A stretch of DNA of 64,000 nucleotides from CAXBCP01 sp963977005 (GCA_963977005.1 CAXBMQ010000006.1:151135-215134), one strand, 5' to 3'. Positions 18,182 to 27,103 are shown, counted from the stretch's first letter. Translations and numbers: made by a program. Notes: generated by a model not told the origin, from the letters alone.

Positions 18182-18200
18182 CTATGCGTATTCTGCATAG
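18182..18200. promoter_or_regulatory. LysR-type box upstream of the sRNA
   Basis: CTATGC-N7-GCATAG, an inverted repeat containing a T-N11-A core, lies between the LysR stop and the sRNA. Its centre is about 64 bp upstream of the inferred sRNA start, the standard position of a LysR recognition site. The promoter has a weak -35 (ATTCCC), consistent with activator dependence. Confidence 0.6.
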
Positions 18201-18224
18201 GTGCAATAATCTGAAACAATTGGG

Positions 18225-19118
18225 TTATTTGCGTTTGGCGCTGATGCTGCGCAGCAGAAAGTCCCGAAAGGCAACGATTCGCTGCGAATGGCGCAGCTCT
18301 TCCGGATAGACCAGAAAGACATCGTAGGCAGGTCCTTCGTGTTTGGGAAGGATCGGCACGAGGTCGTGCGCAAGCTGTCCCATGTAGTCCGGCAGCGATG
18401 CAATCCCCAGTCCGCTCGCGGCGGCGCGGAACATGGCGTAGATATTGTTCACGCGCAAAACCGGCTCGCGCTCTCCCGCACCTTCCTCGCGTCCCGCATA
18501 CATCAGCCAGTTGATTTCGGTATAGGGCGGATGGAATGAATCGTCGTAGGCGATGATCTGGTGGTTGTCGAGTTCTTCCAGACTGCCCGGTGTGCCGTGA
18601 TCTTTCAGATAGGTCGGCGATGCAAATACCCGGTGGCGCATGCCGAGCAGCGGCCGGCGGATCAGGTCGGGCTGGGTCGGCGGCGACATGCGGATCGCGA
18701 CATCGGCCTGGCCCATGCTGAGATCGAGTTCGTCCTCGCTGACGATCAGGGTGACCTGGATGTCGGGATAGAGCTCGATGAATTCCTTCAGCCGTTCGGT
18801 CAGCCAGATCGAGCCGAAGGCGACCGCGGTGGTGATGCGTAACGGCCCCTGCGGCTTGTCGCGGGCTTCGGACACCAGCGATTCCGCGATGGCGACCTTG
18901 GCGAACACGTCCTTTGCCGTTGCATACAGGGTCTCGCCCGATTCCGTCAGTTTGAGGCCGCGGGCATGGCGGTGGAACAGGGGGACGTTCAGCGACTGTT
19001 CCAGCGACGACACCTGCCGGCTGACCGACGACTGCGACAGGTTCAGAAGTTCTCCCGCATGGGTGAAACTGCCGGCTTCGGCGACGGCGTGAAATACCCT
19101 GAGCTTGTCCCAATCCAT
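18225..19118 (-). CDS. LysR-family regulator, VtlR/LsrB-like
   Basis: DNA-binding transcription factor, 297 residues. The N-terminal winged HTH (residues ~1-60: MDWDKLRVFHAVAEAGSFTH, then LNLSQSSVSRQVSSLE) matches the VtlR/LsrB subgroup closely. The C-terminal half is a periplasmic-binding-like effector domain. It lies immediately downstream of trxB on the same strand and upstream of a structured RNA with a LysR box, the arrangement known for VtlR-AbcR in Brucella and rhizobia. It probably activates that sRNA. The effector is unknown. The LysR assignment is secure; orthology is inferred from sequence resemblance and synteny. Confidence 0.92.
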   Translation of the reverse strand: MDWDKLRVFHAVAEAGSFTHAGELLNLSQSSVSRQVSSLEQSLNVPLFHRHARGLKLTESGETLYATAKDVFAKVAIAESLVSEARDKPQGPLRITTAVAFGSIWLTERLKEFIELYPDIQVTLIVSEDELDLSMGQADVAIRMSPPTQPDLIRRPLLGMRHRVFASPTYLKDHGTPGSLEELDNHQIIAYDDSFHPPYTEINWLMYAGREEGAGEREPVLRVNNIYAMFRAAASGLGIASLPDYMGQLAHDLVPILPKHEGPAYDVFLVYPEELRHSQRIVAFRDFLLRSISAKRK

Positions 19119-19176
19119 GACGCGAACCCTGTTCTGCTTTATCCGGCCCGGGATCTGTCCCGGTGGCCGGCGCGGT

Positions 19177-20145
19177 TTACTCTGCTGCCTGCGACGTCTC
19201 GTTTTCCAGCTCGGCGATGAACTTCTCGGCTTCGAGAGCGGCCATGCAGCCCGTACCCGCCGCCGTCACCGCCTGGCGGTAGGTCTTGTCCTGCACGTCG
19301 CCGGCGGCGAAGACGCCGTCGATGCTGGTACGCGTGGAATCCGGCGCGGTGGTCAGATAGCCCTCGTCATCCATGTCCAGCTTGCCCTTGAACAGCTGCG
19401 TCGCCGGGTCGTGTCCGATGGCGATAAAGACGCCGTCGACGGCCAGGTCGGTGATCGCATCGGTCTTGACGTTGCGTACTTTCACGCCGGTGACGCCGAG
19501 GGGATCCTCGGTGCCGACGACTTCGTCGACCGCCGAGTCCCAGAGAACCTCGATCCGGTCGTGTTTCAGCAGGCGTTCCTGCAGGATCTTTTCCGCCCTC
19601 AGCGTGTCGCGGCGGTGAATCAGCGTGACTTTCGTTGCATGGTTGGTGAGATACAGCGCTTCCTCGACCGCGGTATTGCCGCCGCCGACCACAGCGACCT
19701 CTTTGCCGCGAAAGAAAAAGCCGTCGCACGTCGCGCAGGCCGACACGCCGAAGCCCTGGAACTTCTGTTCCGTTTCCAGCCCGAGCCAGCGCGCCTGCGC
19801 ACCGGTCGAAATGATGATCGAATCCGCCGTATAGGTGTCGCCGGAATCGCCCTTGCAAACGAACGGGCGCTGGCTGAAATCGACGTCGGTGATCAGGTCG
19901 TTGACCATTTTCGTGCCGACATGCTCCGCCTGGGCGTGCATCTGTTCCATCAGCCACGGGCCCTGGATGACATCCGCGAAGCCCGGATAGTTCTCGACAT
20001 CGGTGGTGATCGACATCTGGCCGCCCAGTTCCATGCCGGTGACCAGCATCGGCGACAGCGACGCCCGCGCGGTATAGACCGCGGCAGTGTATCCGGCCGG
20101 GCCGGAACCGATAATAAGGACTTTGACGCGATGATTTTCAGCCAT
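19177..20145 (-). CDS. trxB: Thioredoxin-disulfide reductase
   Basis: Cytosolic flavoenzyme that reduces thioredoxin with NADPH, 322 residues, the full bacterial low-Mr TrxR length. The FAD-binding motif is GSGPAGYTAA (~12-21). The redox-active pair is CATCDG near residue 136-139. The NADPH-binding GGGNTAVEEA sits near 155, and the second FAD motif GVFAAGDVQD near 280. It precedes the LysR gene by 58 bp on the same strand, possibly co-transcribed. The same trxB-LysR-sRNA order in rhizobia supports the LysR identification. It is intact, with no unusual residues. Confidence 0.97.
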   Translation of the reverse strand: MAENHRVKVLIIGSGPAGYTAAVYTARASLSPMLVTGMELGGQMSITTDVENYPGFADVIQGPWLMEQMHAQAEHVGTKMVNDLITDVDFSQRPFVCKGDSGDTYTADSIIISTGAQARWLGLETEQKFQGFGVSACATCDGFFFRGKEVAVVGGGNTAVEEALYLTNHATKVTLIHRRDTLRAEKILQERLLKHDRIEVLWDSAVDEVVGTEDPLGVTGVKVRNVKTDAITDLAVDGVFIAIGHDPATQLFKGKLDMDDEGYLTTAPDSTRTSIDGVFAAGDVQDKTYRQAVTAAGTGCMAALEAEKFIAELENETSQAAE

Positions 20146-20361
20146 GCCGACTTCCGGGTTTGTTAGGGGAGCAAACGAAAATTGTGTGGGCGATATTTAA
20201 GGCGCGCAGCGCGTAATGGCAATGTGCGACGGCAGTCGTGACGTTCACCGTGTCTTTCGGTCCGGGGGAAATCGTTGGTTCGCGCCGGCGCTGCACCGGT
20301 TTTTGCGACCGCGCGCGGAGTGTCAAAATCTCGACGGTTTTTCCCGATTTTGCCCGATTCT

Positions 20362-20376
20362 GTCGGAATTTTTTAC
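20362..20376 (+). promoter_or_regulatory. Upstream element shared by sigma-54 PEP-CTERM promoters
   Basis: GTCGGAATTTTTTAC occurs here and at 46418-46432. In both places it ends exactly 65 bp before the first base of the sigma-54 motif. Identical sequence at identical phase suggests an enhancer-binding-protein site, plausibly for the PrsR-type regulator known to act on PEP-CTERM genes with RpoN. It lies inside the 354-bp trxB-PEP-CTERM intergenic region, where no gene is seen. Confidence 0.65.
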
Positions 20377-20440
20377 GGATTCAAAAGGGGCGCCGGACAG
20401 CGTACCCGTTAACCCTTTGATAACCAATGATTTTAACTTC

Positions 20441-20456
20441 TGGCATTATTCTTGCA
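20441..20456 (+). promoter_or_regulatory. Sigma-54 (RpoN) promoter
   Basis: TGGCATTATTCTTGCA has the GG-N10-GC geometry of -24/-12 sigma-54 promoters. It would start transcription near 20467, about 33 bp before the ATG of the PEP-CTERM gene. Confidence 0.75.
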
Positions 20457-20499
20457 TGAATTTTGCGGTAACAGGGTAAGCAATAGAGGGGTTAGGGTT

Positions 20500-21252
20500 A
20501 TGACCAACAGAATTCTCAAGACGCTTGTCATCGCCGGCGCGGCGCTTTCGATTTCCACCGGGACCGCACAGGCGGGTTTTCTGACGTTCTTCGGTGAGGA
20601 TCTGAGCAGCAGTTCATCGGTACCTCTCGCCACCACGCCGAATGCAGATACGGCGCAGGCCAACTTTCTCGCCAATCTGACCGGTGTCGGGACCGAAAAT
20701 TTCGAAGGCTTCGCACCCGGTGCCAGTGCTCCTCTCCCGATCAGTTTCGCGGGGGCCGGTACGGCCACCATGAACGGGTCGGGATCGATCACCTCTGTAC
20801 CGGTCGGTTCGGCAGGTGCCGGTCGTTACGGGATCTCCGGGACGAATTTCTGGGAGATGAGCACATCGACATCCTCCGCCTTCGATGTCGATCTCAGCGA
20901 CCCGACGGCCGCGTTCGGTTTCTATGGTATCGATGTCGGAGACTTCGGCGACCAGCTCGAAATCACCCTGAACGATGCCGCCAACACGACTTTCCTGGTG
21001 CCCAACACCAGCGGCTCCGGCGGCAGCACGGACGGGTCTGTTGTGTTTTTCGGGTTTATCGGGACCACCGCTGCCGACACATTCACATCGGTGACCATCG
21101 CCTCGACCGTGGGTGGCGAAGTATTTGCGTTCGACGATTTCACGATCGGCTCGCTCGAACAGGTGACCTTGGTGCCCGAACCGGGTGCGCTCGCCATCTT
21201 CGGTCTTGGCCTGCTCGGTCTCGGCTGCGCGCGGCGGCGTCGCTCCTGGTAG
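20500..21252 (+). CDS. PEP-CTERM sorting domain protein (paralog of 46570-47298)
   Basis: Exported protein of 250 residues from the ATG at 20500 (GAGGGG ribosome site). The signal peptide ends near AQAG (~25). The Gly/Ser/Thr-rich body has no cysteine, and the conserved block FGEDLS...NFLANLTGVGTENFEGFAPG is shared with the paralog at 46570. The C-terminus is a classical PEP-CTERM signal: VPEPG, the hydrophobic helix LAIFGLGLLGLG, then CARRRRSW. Such proteins are processed by an exosortase and linked to exopolysaccharide or floc formation. No exosortase is in this window. It is controlled by the sigma-54 promoter at 20441. Confidence 0.88.
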   Translation: MTNRILKTLVIAGAALSISTGTAQAGFLTFFGEDLSSSSSVPLATTPNADTAQANFLANLTGVGTENFEGFAPGASAPLPISFAGAGTATMNGSGSITSVPVGSAGAGRYGISGTNFWEMSTSTSSAFDVDLSDPTAAFGFYGIDVGDFGDQLEITLNDAANTTFLVPNTSGSGGSTDGSVVFFGFIGTTAADTFTSVTIASTVGGEVFAFDDFTIGSLEQVTLVPEPGALAIFGLGLLGLGCARRRRSW

Positions 21253-21359
21253 CGGTTACCGGGCGTTTCCGGCGGTAATTGTTGCAACCCGCACGGAACG
21301 AGAAGTCGATACAGCCGTGGAGATTCGGTCGTAGAAAATCAGGCAACAGGGATGGAAGA

Positions 21360-22361
21360 ATGAAGTACGGATCGAAAACGATAAAATCATTTGTCGCCGC
21401 GGGCGCCATTCTTGTCGGGTCGCATGCCAGCGCGCTCAGCGCCCAGATCACCGATTTTGTTTTCATGATCGACGCGACCGGATCGATGGGGGGAGAAATT
21501 GCCGGTGTGCGAAACGGTTTCTCATCCTTTGTAGGTGGATTGAACGCGGCCAGTGTGGATGCGCGTTTTGCCGTTGTCGTCTTCGGCGGCGCATCTGAAC
21601 TGACGCTCGATTTCACGTCCGATACCGCCGCGACCCAGGCCGCACTGAATGCGATCACGCTCAGCGCCAATCCGGGCATTCAGAACAATCACAACGTCAA
21701 TCCCGAGGCCGGACTCGAAACGATACGCCAGGTTCTGGGCGCAGCCCCGAACAGTACCCTCGACGCCAACAACATTGCGGCGGACGGCAATCTCTATTCC
21801 CGTTTCCGTTCGGGCGCCCGCAAAAACCTTATTCTCGTGACCGACGAGGATTCGGATGCCGCCTATCGCGCCGCCAACCGTTTCGCCGGTCAGCCCGGCT
21901 TTGGCGGCACCGACGGTTATGCCGGCGATTCGCCCACCACACTCACGGCCGGCTGGCAGGCCGAGGTCGACGCCACCGCCCAGGCGGTGATCCAGTCACA
22001 GGCCTATCTGAACATGCTGGTCGGGCTGGAAGGTTCGTCCGAACAGCAATACGGCGACTACCGCGACGATGTGGCCGATGCCGACCTGCTCAATTTCGAC
22101 GGCGCCGCGACGCTGGCGAACCTGCTGGCCGATAGCGAAACCGACGACAGCCTTCAGGCCCAGGTGCTGGGGGCCGGGCTGGTTGCGCGGACATTCAATG
22201 TCGCGGGCGCGAACGATTCCGATTTCATCGACAATTTCTTCGCCGCCAAGCTGGAAGAAGTAATCACCGATCCCGGGGTGCTGCCCGAGCCGGGGATGAT
22301 CGCGATCTTCGGTCTCGGCTTTGCCGGCCTTGTCTGCACGCGCCGCCGCCGGCCCTGCTAA
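21360..22361 (+). CDS. vWA-domain PEP-CTERM protein
   Basis: Exported protein of 333 residues; the ATG at 21360 follows GGATGGAAG. The signal peptide runs to about residue 30 (SHASALSA). It is followed directly by a von Willebrand A domain with MIDAS motif FMIDATGSMGG (D-x-T-G-S), which suggests metal-dependent ligand binding. The C-terminus is LPEPG, the helix MIAIFGLGFAGLV and CTRRRRPC, a PEP-CTERM signal. It lies 107 bp after the first PEP-CTERM gene, with no perfect sigma-54 site of its own, so it may be read from the upstream promoter. A strong terminator follows. Ligand unknown. Confidence 0.9.
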   Translation: MKYGSKTIKSFVAAGAILVGSHASALSAQITDFVFMIDATGSMGGEIAGVRNGFSSFVGGLNAASVDARFAVVVFGGASELTLDFTSDTAATQAALNAITLSANPGIQNNHNVNPEAGLETIRQVLGAAPNSTLDANNIAADGNLYSRFRSGARKNLILVTDEDSDAAYRAANRFAGQPGFGGTDGYAGDSPTTLTAGWQAEVDATAQAVIQSQAYLNMLVGLEGSSEQQYGDYRDDVADADLLNFDGAATLANLLADSETDDSLQAQVLGAGLVARTFNVAGANDSDFIDNFFAAKLEEVITDPGVLPEPGMIAIFGLGFAGLVCTRRRRPC

Positions 22362-22385
22362 GCGGGTTGCCGATACGTCATTAAG

Positions 22386-22416
22386 ACGGCGGTCCGGATA
22401 GAGGGCCGCCGTTTTT
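22386..22416 (+). terminator. Rho-independent terminator of PEP-CTERM pair
   Basis: Stem ACGGCGG / CCGCCGT with a 13-base loop followed by TTTTTA, 24 bp after the vWA PEP-CTERM stop. Confidence 0.8.
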
Positions 22417-22561
22417 ATGCCGGCGTTTGTCTGCCAGGTATCGAACATGCGGCTTTGCACCGGCTCGGGTAGTCGGGTTCCCCGGCGCCCGGCCCCGGCG
22501 GGTGAAGACCCGTTTCGTCGCGCGCGTCGCTGCGCCTAAAATCCGAACCTAGAACCCGAAC

Positions 22562-24496
22562 CTAGAACCCGAACATGTGATCGAGGCTGAACCCGCCGTC
22601 CTGGTGGATCAGGCCGTGATAGCCGAACAGGCGGCAGGTGGTGTCGCGGATGATGATATGCGCGCCGTCTCCGGCTTTTGCCCGCGTGGCCTCGTCGAAC
22701 ATGTCCGAATAGCGCCAGAAGCGCGATCCGCCGCAGGGGATTTCCAGCCGGGTCGTCGCGACCTCGGCGCCGGTGCCGTCATGCAGGCCGATATCGGTTT
22801 TCGACGTGGCATGCCACGGAGTCGATGCCGGATAGATCAGGTGGCACATCGATTCCAGATCGCTGTTCCCGAGACTGCCGGCAAGCCGCAGGAACAGCCG
22901 CGTGCTCAATCCCGGCGGGCGGGACGTGTAGGATTGCGGCTCGTTCTTATAGGTCAGCACCGTGTTGAAGATATGCGCGCCGAAGCTGGTTTCTGCGGCA
23001 TTTCCCGTTGCCGCGTTCTCGTAGCGGAACAGCGCATGCAGCCAGCCGTCTGCGGCGCCGCCCGCGGCGAAGTCGTAGACCAGTTCCATATGGCCGAACC
23101 CGTCGATTTCGGCGAGCGCATCCGCCATCTCGGTTTTCAGGTCGACGGTCCGGGCGTGATCGCGGGGCAGGTTGCCGAGCGGCAGCCGTCCGACTTCACG
23201 GCCGTCCGCATCGATCGCCAGCAGGGCGACCGGCAGGCTGGTCTGGCAGGTCGACATGGGCGTCGGCAGCGCCACCGAATGCCAGGTATCCATCGGCAGG
23301 ATCGGCGCGGGCAGGATGTAGCCCTTGCCCATCAGGTTGGCGAGATCGGGAATGCCGGGGTCGGGTTTCAGGTCGACGCGCTCGACATTCATATGGGCGA
23401 TGCGCCGGTCGTTTGCGACGGTCGTGATTTCGTAGCGCGGGCGGACGAAATGCTTGCCCGCCGACACCTCGATCTGCTGCGGCCAGGCGACGTCCGGCAT
23501 AACCTCGCCGACCCGGATTGCCAGCGTGGCATAGGGGCCGACGGCCCGGTCGATGGGGGCCACCGTATCCCTGCCCATCAGGTTCAGGACGATCTCGCCC
23601 GCCGGGATCGTGCAGGGGTGCGAATTCTGCACCCACAGGATCACGTCCTCGCCGTCGCGTGGCGCGGGGAGGCCGCCATACAGATCGGCGGGCCAGGCAT
23701 TGGCGTCATGGGTGCAGGAAAGCGCATCGCCATCCGCGCCATAGACATCCAGCGCATATTTGACGACATCGTGGCCGGTCGCCCCGATGGCATGGACAAA
23801 CAGCTGGCCGGTAAAGTCGTCGAGCCCGAAGCGGTCGCGGACCTCCTTGCTGTCGATAACAACCGTCTGCGCCGCGCCGCTGACATCCTCCGTCCATTCC
23901 GCCAGAATGCCGCCGTCCCCGTCGATCAGGCGCAGCCAGAGCGTGATGTTCTTCGCCCCGTAGCGCGCCCAGTAATTCGCTGTTACGAGACGGGTATGAT
24001 GTGTCGCGGTATCCCTGAAAAACGCGAAATTCGTGGCGAAATTCATCGGATCCAGATAGGTCTTCGCGTTGCTCAGCATGGCCTCGGGCAAGCGCAGCGC
24101 ATCCAGGCTGACGACCTCTGCCCCGGCCGGCAGCAGGTGGCGGACATGGTCGACAAGCCTGTCGGCATCGAAGGCCATCACGAAGACGATGTCGAGCACG
24201 GCGCCGACGGCAAAGCCGGGCAGATCGGTGACCGGCTGTGCGCCGTGGCCGAGCACGGTCTCCCCGATTTTCGCGATATCCTGCACAAAGACGCCGCGCA
24301 GATCGACGCCGTCCAGTGGATAGAAGGCGGCGAAGCCTTCCGAATATCCGAGCGGATCGTAGATCGCAACGCCGTCGGCGGCGCGGAGTTTCGACAGCAG
24401 GCCGGCTGCGGCTTCGGCGGCGAGCGGATGGCTGACGGCCTTGTAGTAGCTGTTGCCGCCACTGCGGTTGTCGAATGTGTCGATTTTCAGCGCCAT
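22562..24496 (-). CDS. Conserved-looking hypothetical protein, 644 aa, unrecognised
   Basis: An open frame of 644 residues with codon use like its neighbours, so probably a real gene, but no family was recognised. There is no signal peptide and no convincing transmembrane helix. The first ~150 residues are mixed alpha/beta. The remainder is beta-rich, with many His, Asp and Tyr residues (FFRDTATHHTRLV, VQNSHPCTIPAGE, HLIYPASTPWHATSKTDIG), suggesting beta-sandwich domains. It ends in HGLIHQDGGFSLDHMFGF. A 2OG-Fe(II) oxygenase gene lies 83 bp upstream on the same strand, so the two may form an operon acting on one substrate. No function is claimed. Confidence 0.7.
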   Translation of the reverse strand: MALKIDTFDNRSGGNSYYKAVSHPLAAEAAAGLLSKLRAADGVAIYDPLGYSEGFAAFYPLDGVDLRGVFVQDIAKIGETVLGHGAQPVTDLPGFAVGAVLDIVFVMAFDADRLVDHVRHLLPAGAEVVSLDALRLPEAMLSNAKTYLDPMNFATNFAFFRDTATHHTRLVTANYWARYGAKNITLWLRLIDGDGGILAEWTEDVSGAAQTVVIDSKEVRDRFGLDDFTGQLFVHAIGATGHDVVKYALDVYGADGDALSCTHDANAWPADLYGGLPAPRDGEDVILWVQNSHPCTIPAGEIVLNLMGRDTVAPIDRAVGPYATLAIRVGEVMPDVAWPQQIEVSAGKHFVRPRYEITTVANDRRIAHMNVERVDLKPDPGIPDLANLMGKGYILPAPILPMDTWHSVALPTPMSTCQTSLPVALLAIDADGREVGRLPLGNLPRDHARTVDLKTEMADALAEIDGFGHMELVYDFAAGGAADGWLHALFRYENAATGNAAETSFGAHIFNTVLTYKNEPQSYTSRPPGLSTRLFLRLAGSLGNSDLESMCHLIYPASTPWHATSKTDIGLHDGTGAEVATTRLEIPCGGSRFWRYSDMFDEATRAKAGDGAHIIIRDTTCRLFGYHGLIHQDGGFSLDHMFGF

Positions 24497-24579
24497 GCGG
24501 GCGTCTTCATCCGGATTGTGTCGGGGGAAAGCCGGGCGCCATTATGGGGCCGGCGGCGGCGAATCTCCATCGGCGGCGC

Positions 24580-25224
24580 CTACTTTCCCAGCCGCTTGAA
24601 AAAGGCCGAGATCGCATGCCGGCGCCGTTCGCGTTTGGCGAATTTGTCGCTGGTTACCCAGTTGAGCTGCAGCACCCGGCGCTGGCCTTCGAACGGCTTG
24701 TGCCCGTGATGCGACGTATCGCTGCGCCGGAACGCCAGCAGCGTGCCTTCGGCAGGCGGCACCTCGGCGGCATAGTCTTCGATGTCCGCGTCCGAGCGCA
24801 GCACGCGCAACCGGCCGCCGCTCTCTTCCCAGGCGGGGTTCATATAGACCAGCACGGTGATGATCTTCTCGGTCGAATCCTGGTGTATCCGCCCGTCCTT
24901 GAGCTGGCAGCGGCCGCGCACCGTCACCGTGGTCGGCCGCCCGGTCAGGTCGACGTCGAAGACCTTTTCGATCGCCGCCCGCATGGCCGGGCCCTGCAGC
25001 TCGTCCAGCAGGGACGAAAATGCCGGTCCATAGTTTAGCGACTGGTAGGGAAAGCTGCCGGGCTGCTCGATTTCCGGGTAGGTTTCGTGGATCGCGGGCA
25101 GGGCTTCAGCGCGCACGAACCCTGGCACGATCACGTAGTCGTACGGATCGCGTTCGCAGGGTGTGTTTGCGAGCGCGTCGGTGTCGAGTGCAAAAGGTGA
25201 AGTATTCTGTTGAGCCACGGACAA
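24580..25224 (-). CDS. 2OG-Fe(II) oxygenase, prolyl-4-hydroxylase-like
   Basis: Cytosolic non-haem iron dioxygenase, 214 residues, with the double-stranded beta-helix signature. The first metal ligands are in GRIHQDSTEK (H-x-D, ~113-115). A conserved VYMNPAWEESGGRLRVL strand follows. The distal His is in DTSHHGHKPFEG (~173), and the arginine of QRRVLQLNWV plausibly binds the 2-oxoglutarate carboxylate. The substrate is not deducible. The gene lies directly upstream of the unrecognised 644-aa protein gene on the same strand and could modify that protein or its ligand. The start has no strong alternative. Confidence 0.85.
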   Translation of the reverse strand: MSVAQQNTSPFALDTDALANTPCERDPYDYVIVPGFVRAEALPAIHETYPEIEQPGSFPYQSLNYGPAFSSLLDELQGPAMRAAIEKVFDVDLTGRPTTVTVRGRCQLKDGRIHQDSTEKIITVLVYMNPAWEESGGRLRVLRSDADIEDYAAEVPPAEGTLLAFRRSDTSHHGHKPFEGQRRVLQLNWVTSDKFAKRERRRHAISAFFKRLGK

Positions 25225-25286
25225 GATTTATCCCGCCGCTCCCGGGATTTCAATCAAAGAAGGGGGGCAGCGTCATTGCGACGCGA

Positions 25287-25880
25287 TTACTCCCGTGGGG
25301 CATCGGCGTCGCGATGCCCCTGCAGGCGCTTCACCCGACGATATTCGCTGTAAGCGGATACATCGCTTGCGTTCAGCCGGTACCCGGTTTCCGCCACCTC
25401 GGTCCGGGAGTCGGCGATCGACAGGGTGCCCGTCACCGTCACCGCCTGGAAAAGGCCGCGGGCCTCGATGGGGCGCGCACTGGTCACCATGACGATCTGG
25501 TTTTTCGGGGGCGGCGGTACATGGATGCAGGCGCCGACATAGGGCACGAGCAGAAACGTCCTGACCCCTCCGTCGATAAATTCCAGCGGTACGATATAGC
25601 CCGACAGACGCACCCGCCTGCCGTCAAGCTCGCCGGCCATCACCGGCGTCTGCGGCACGTCACCCTTGAGCCGGAGAACCAGCGAGGCCAGGGGCGAGAC
25701 GTCTCGCACGTATTCCCGCTTGTCTCTCCCGCCGGGCGCGAGATCCGCCCATGTGATGTCGCGGACGCCCGCATCTGCTCCGGCCCCCGCACCCTTCCGC
25801 GAATCCGCCAGACTGTCGACGGGTATCAGCATTGCTGCGAGAAACGCTGCCGCGAGAAATGAAATCGTGGATCTGAACAC
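25287..25880 (-). CDS. DUF3299 domain periplasmic protein
   Basis: Exported protein of 197 residues. The N-terminal hydrophobic segment (FRSTISFLAAAFLAAMLIPV) is a signal peptide or anchor. The core RLSGYIVPLEFIDGGVRTFLLVPYVGACIH followed by VPPPPKNQIV is the DUF3299 signature, with a conserved Cys-x-His-x-Pro-Pro-Pro-Pro. Members are thought to be periplasmic and often sit near transporter or metal-handling genes, but no biochemical role is established. Here the neighbours are unrelated and nothing suggests a partner. Confidence 0.83.
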   Translation of the reverse strand: MFRSTISFLAAAFLAAMLIPVDSLADSRKGAGAGADAGVRDITWADLAPGGRDKREYVRDVSPLASLVLRLKGDVPQTPVMAGELDGRRVRLSGYIVPLEFIDGGVRTFLLVPYVGACIHVPPPPKNQIVMVTSARPIEARGLFQAVTVTGTLSIADSRTEVAETGYRLNASDVSAYSEYRRVKRLQGHRDADAPRE

Positions 25881-25963
25881 GTCAACAGCAACCCGATTGC
25901 CGGAAAGGCGGCATTTACACTAGCATGGACGCGGCCGGCGCTGAAGACGTCGCCGGGCGTCCC

Positions 25964-26944
25964 TCAGCGTCGCGCGTCGTCCAGCCGTCCCGCGATCTCC
26001 GCCGCGACCCGGGCCGTGTCGTCCGGTGTTTCGTAGGCCCATGTTTCCAGCGTACCGTCGAACGGGCGTGTGATGCCGGCGGTGCGCAGCGCGTCATGGA
26101 AACGTGCGAATTTCGCCGACCCGCCGTCGAGTTCGATCACGTAGACCGGTTTGCCGGTCGCGCAGGCCTCCGAGACCATCGATACCGAATCCGCGGTGAC
26201 CACGATGACATCGGCAAGGCCGAGCAGGCCGAAATACGGGTTGTCGCCGCTGCCGTCCCAGAACCAGCAGGGGGCGTCGGCGAGTTCGTCCCGAAGGTGC
26301 TTTTCGTTTTCCGTCCCGGTGCGCCGCGATGCCGTGACCGCCAGCCCGGCGCCGTGCCTGTCGCACAGCATGCGCAGGTTTGCGGCGAGCCGCCGGGTCA
26401 CGCTTTCGGTCATCCGGTACTGTCCGTTCGACCCGCCGATCAGCACCGCGACGAGCGGGCGCGGCAGGTGCGCGAGCGCATCGCGGAATTTTTCCGCTTC
26501 TGCGGCGAGTTTTCCCGGTGTCACCCGGTGCAGCGCACCGTAGGTTTCGATGACGTTGTCCCCCCGCACGCGGTCATGCTTCGGGATGGCGAGCAGGTCG
26601 AACGCCTCGCGGCGCCATGCCGGGTTCTGGATCTGGACGCAGAACGTGCGCCCGCCGCTTGCCCGTTTGATCGCCAGCGCCGGCGCGACGGTCTGGCGGC
26701 CGGTGGCGATCAGGATGTCGGGCCACGGGGGCGCCAACGGGTTGCCGTCCCGGTCGGGCGTCGACAGCGCGCCGCACCAGAACTGGGGCGGCAGGGCGGA
26801 CCACGGGAACCGCGGCGCCAGACGCTTTACGACGGGCGGGGCGCCGCCCAGTTCCTGCAGCGCTTCGGCCAGACCGAGGCACTGGTTTTCCATCCCCGGC
26901 TTGCCGTCGGTCATGACCCAGACCGTTCGTCCGGCGAGAGCGTT
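25964..26944 (-). CDS. Mitochondrial-fission ELM1 family protein (glycosyltransferase-like fold)
   Basis: Cytosolic protein of about 326 residues if translation begins at the GTG at 26944, preceded by GGAAG at good spacing. An ATG at 27028 would add 28 residues encoded by an AT-rich regulatory dyad and is less likely. Family signatures are VWVMTDGKPGMENQCLGLAEAL, the central LIGGSNGQYRM, and VVTADSVSMVSEACATGKPVYV, resembling the nucleotide-sugar-binding half of GT-B enzymes. The family includes plant ELM1 and many alphaproteobacterial proteins of unknown biochemistry. It is divergent from the Lrp-type regulator, which may control it. Confidence 0.83.
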   Translation of the reverse strand, partial: NALAGRTVWVMTDGKPGMENQCLGLAEALQELGGAPPVVKRLAPRFPWSALPPQFWCGALSTPDRDGNPLAPPWPDILIATGRQTVAPALAIKRASGGRTFCVQIQNPAWRREAFDLLAIPKHDRVRGDNVIETYGALHRVTPGKLAAEAEKFRDALAHLPRPLVAVLIGGSNGQYRMTESVTRRLAANLRMLCDRHGAGLAVTASRRTGTENEKHLRDELADAPCWFWDGSGDNPYFGLLGLADVIVVTADSVSMVSEACATGKPVYVIELDGGSAKFARFHDALRTAGITRPFDGTLETWAYETPDDTARVAAEIAGRLDDARR

Positions 26945-26978
26945 CACGATTCCGGGCTTCCGTCGCCGCGGGGTATTT

Positions 26979-27012
26979 GAAATATTATTATCATTCTTTA
27001 GAATATAATTTC
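26979..27012. promoter_or_regulatory. AT-rich dyad, candidate Lrp operator/divergent promoter
   Basis: Dyad GAAATATTAT...ATAATTTC centred on ATTCT-TT-AGAAT (26993-27004), in an AT-rich island between the divergent ELM1-family and Lrp/AsnC genes. Lrp-type proteins bind such AT-rich 15-bp palindromes. Its position argues for the GTG start of the ELM1 gene. Confidence 0.5.
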
Positions 27013-27103
27013 GTGTGACGGCCTGCAAACGTCAGGATGCGCTGTCACGCAGACGACAAGACACGGTGACGACACCGTCACGAACCTAACGGAAACTGCG
27101 GAT

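Noticed and set aside
21253..21359. Sigma-54 promoter for the vWA PEP-CTERM gene
   Set aside because: The nearest candidate (GGCGGTAATTGTTGC) has an 11- or 8-base rather than 10-base GG-GC spacing, and the upstream 15-mer is absent.
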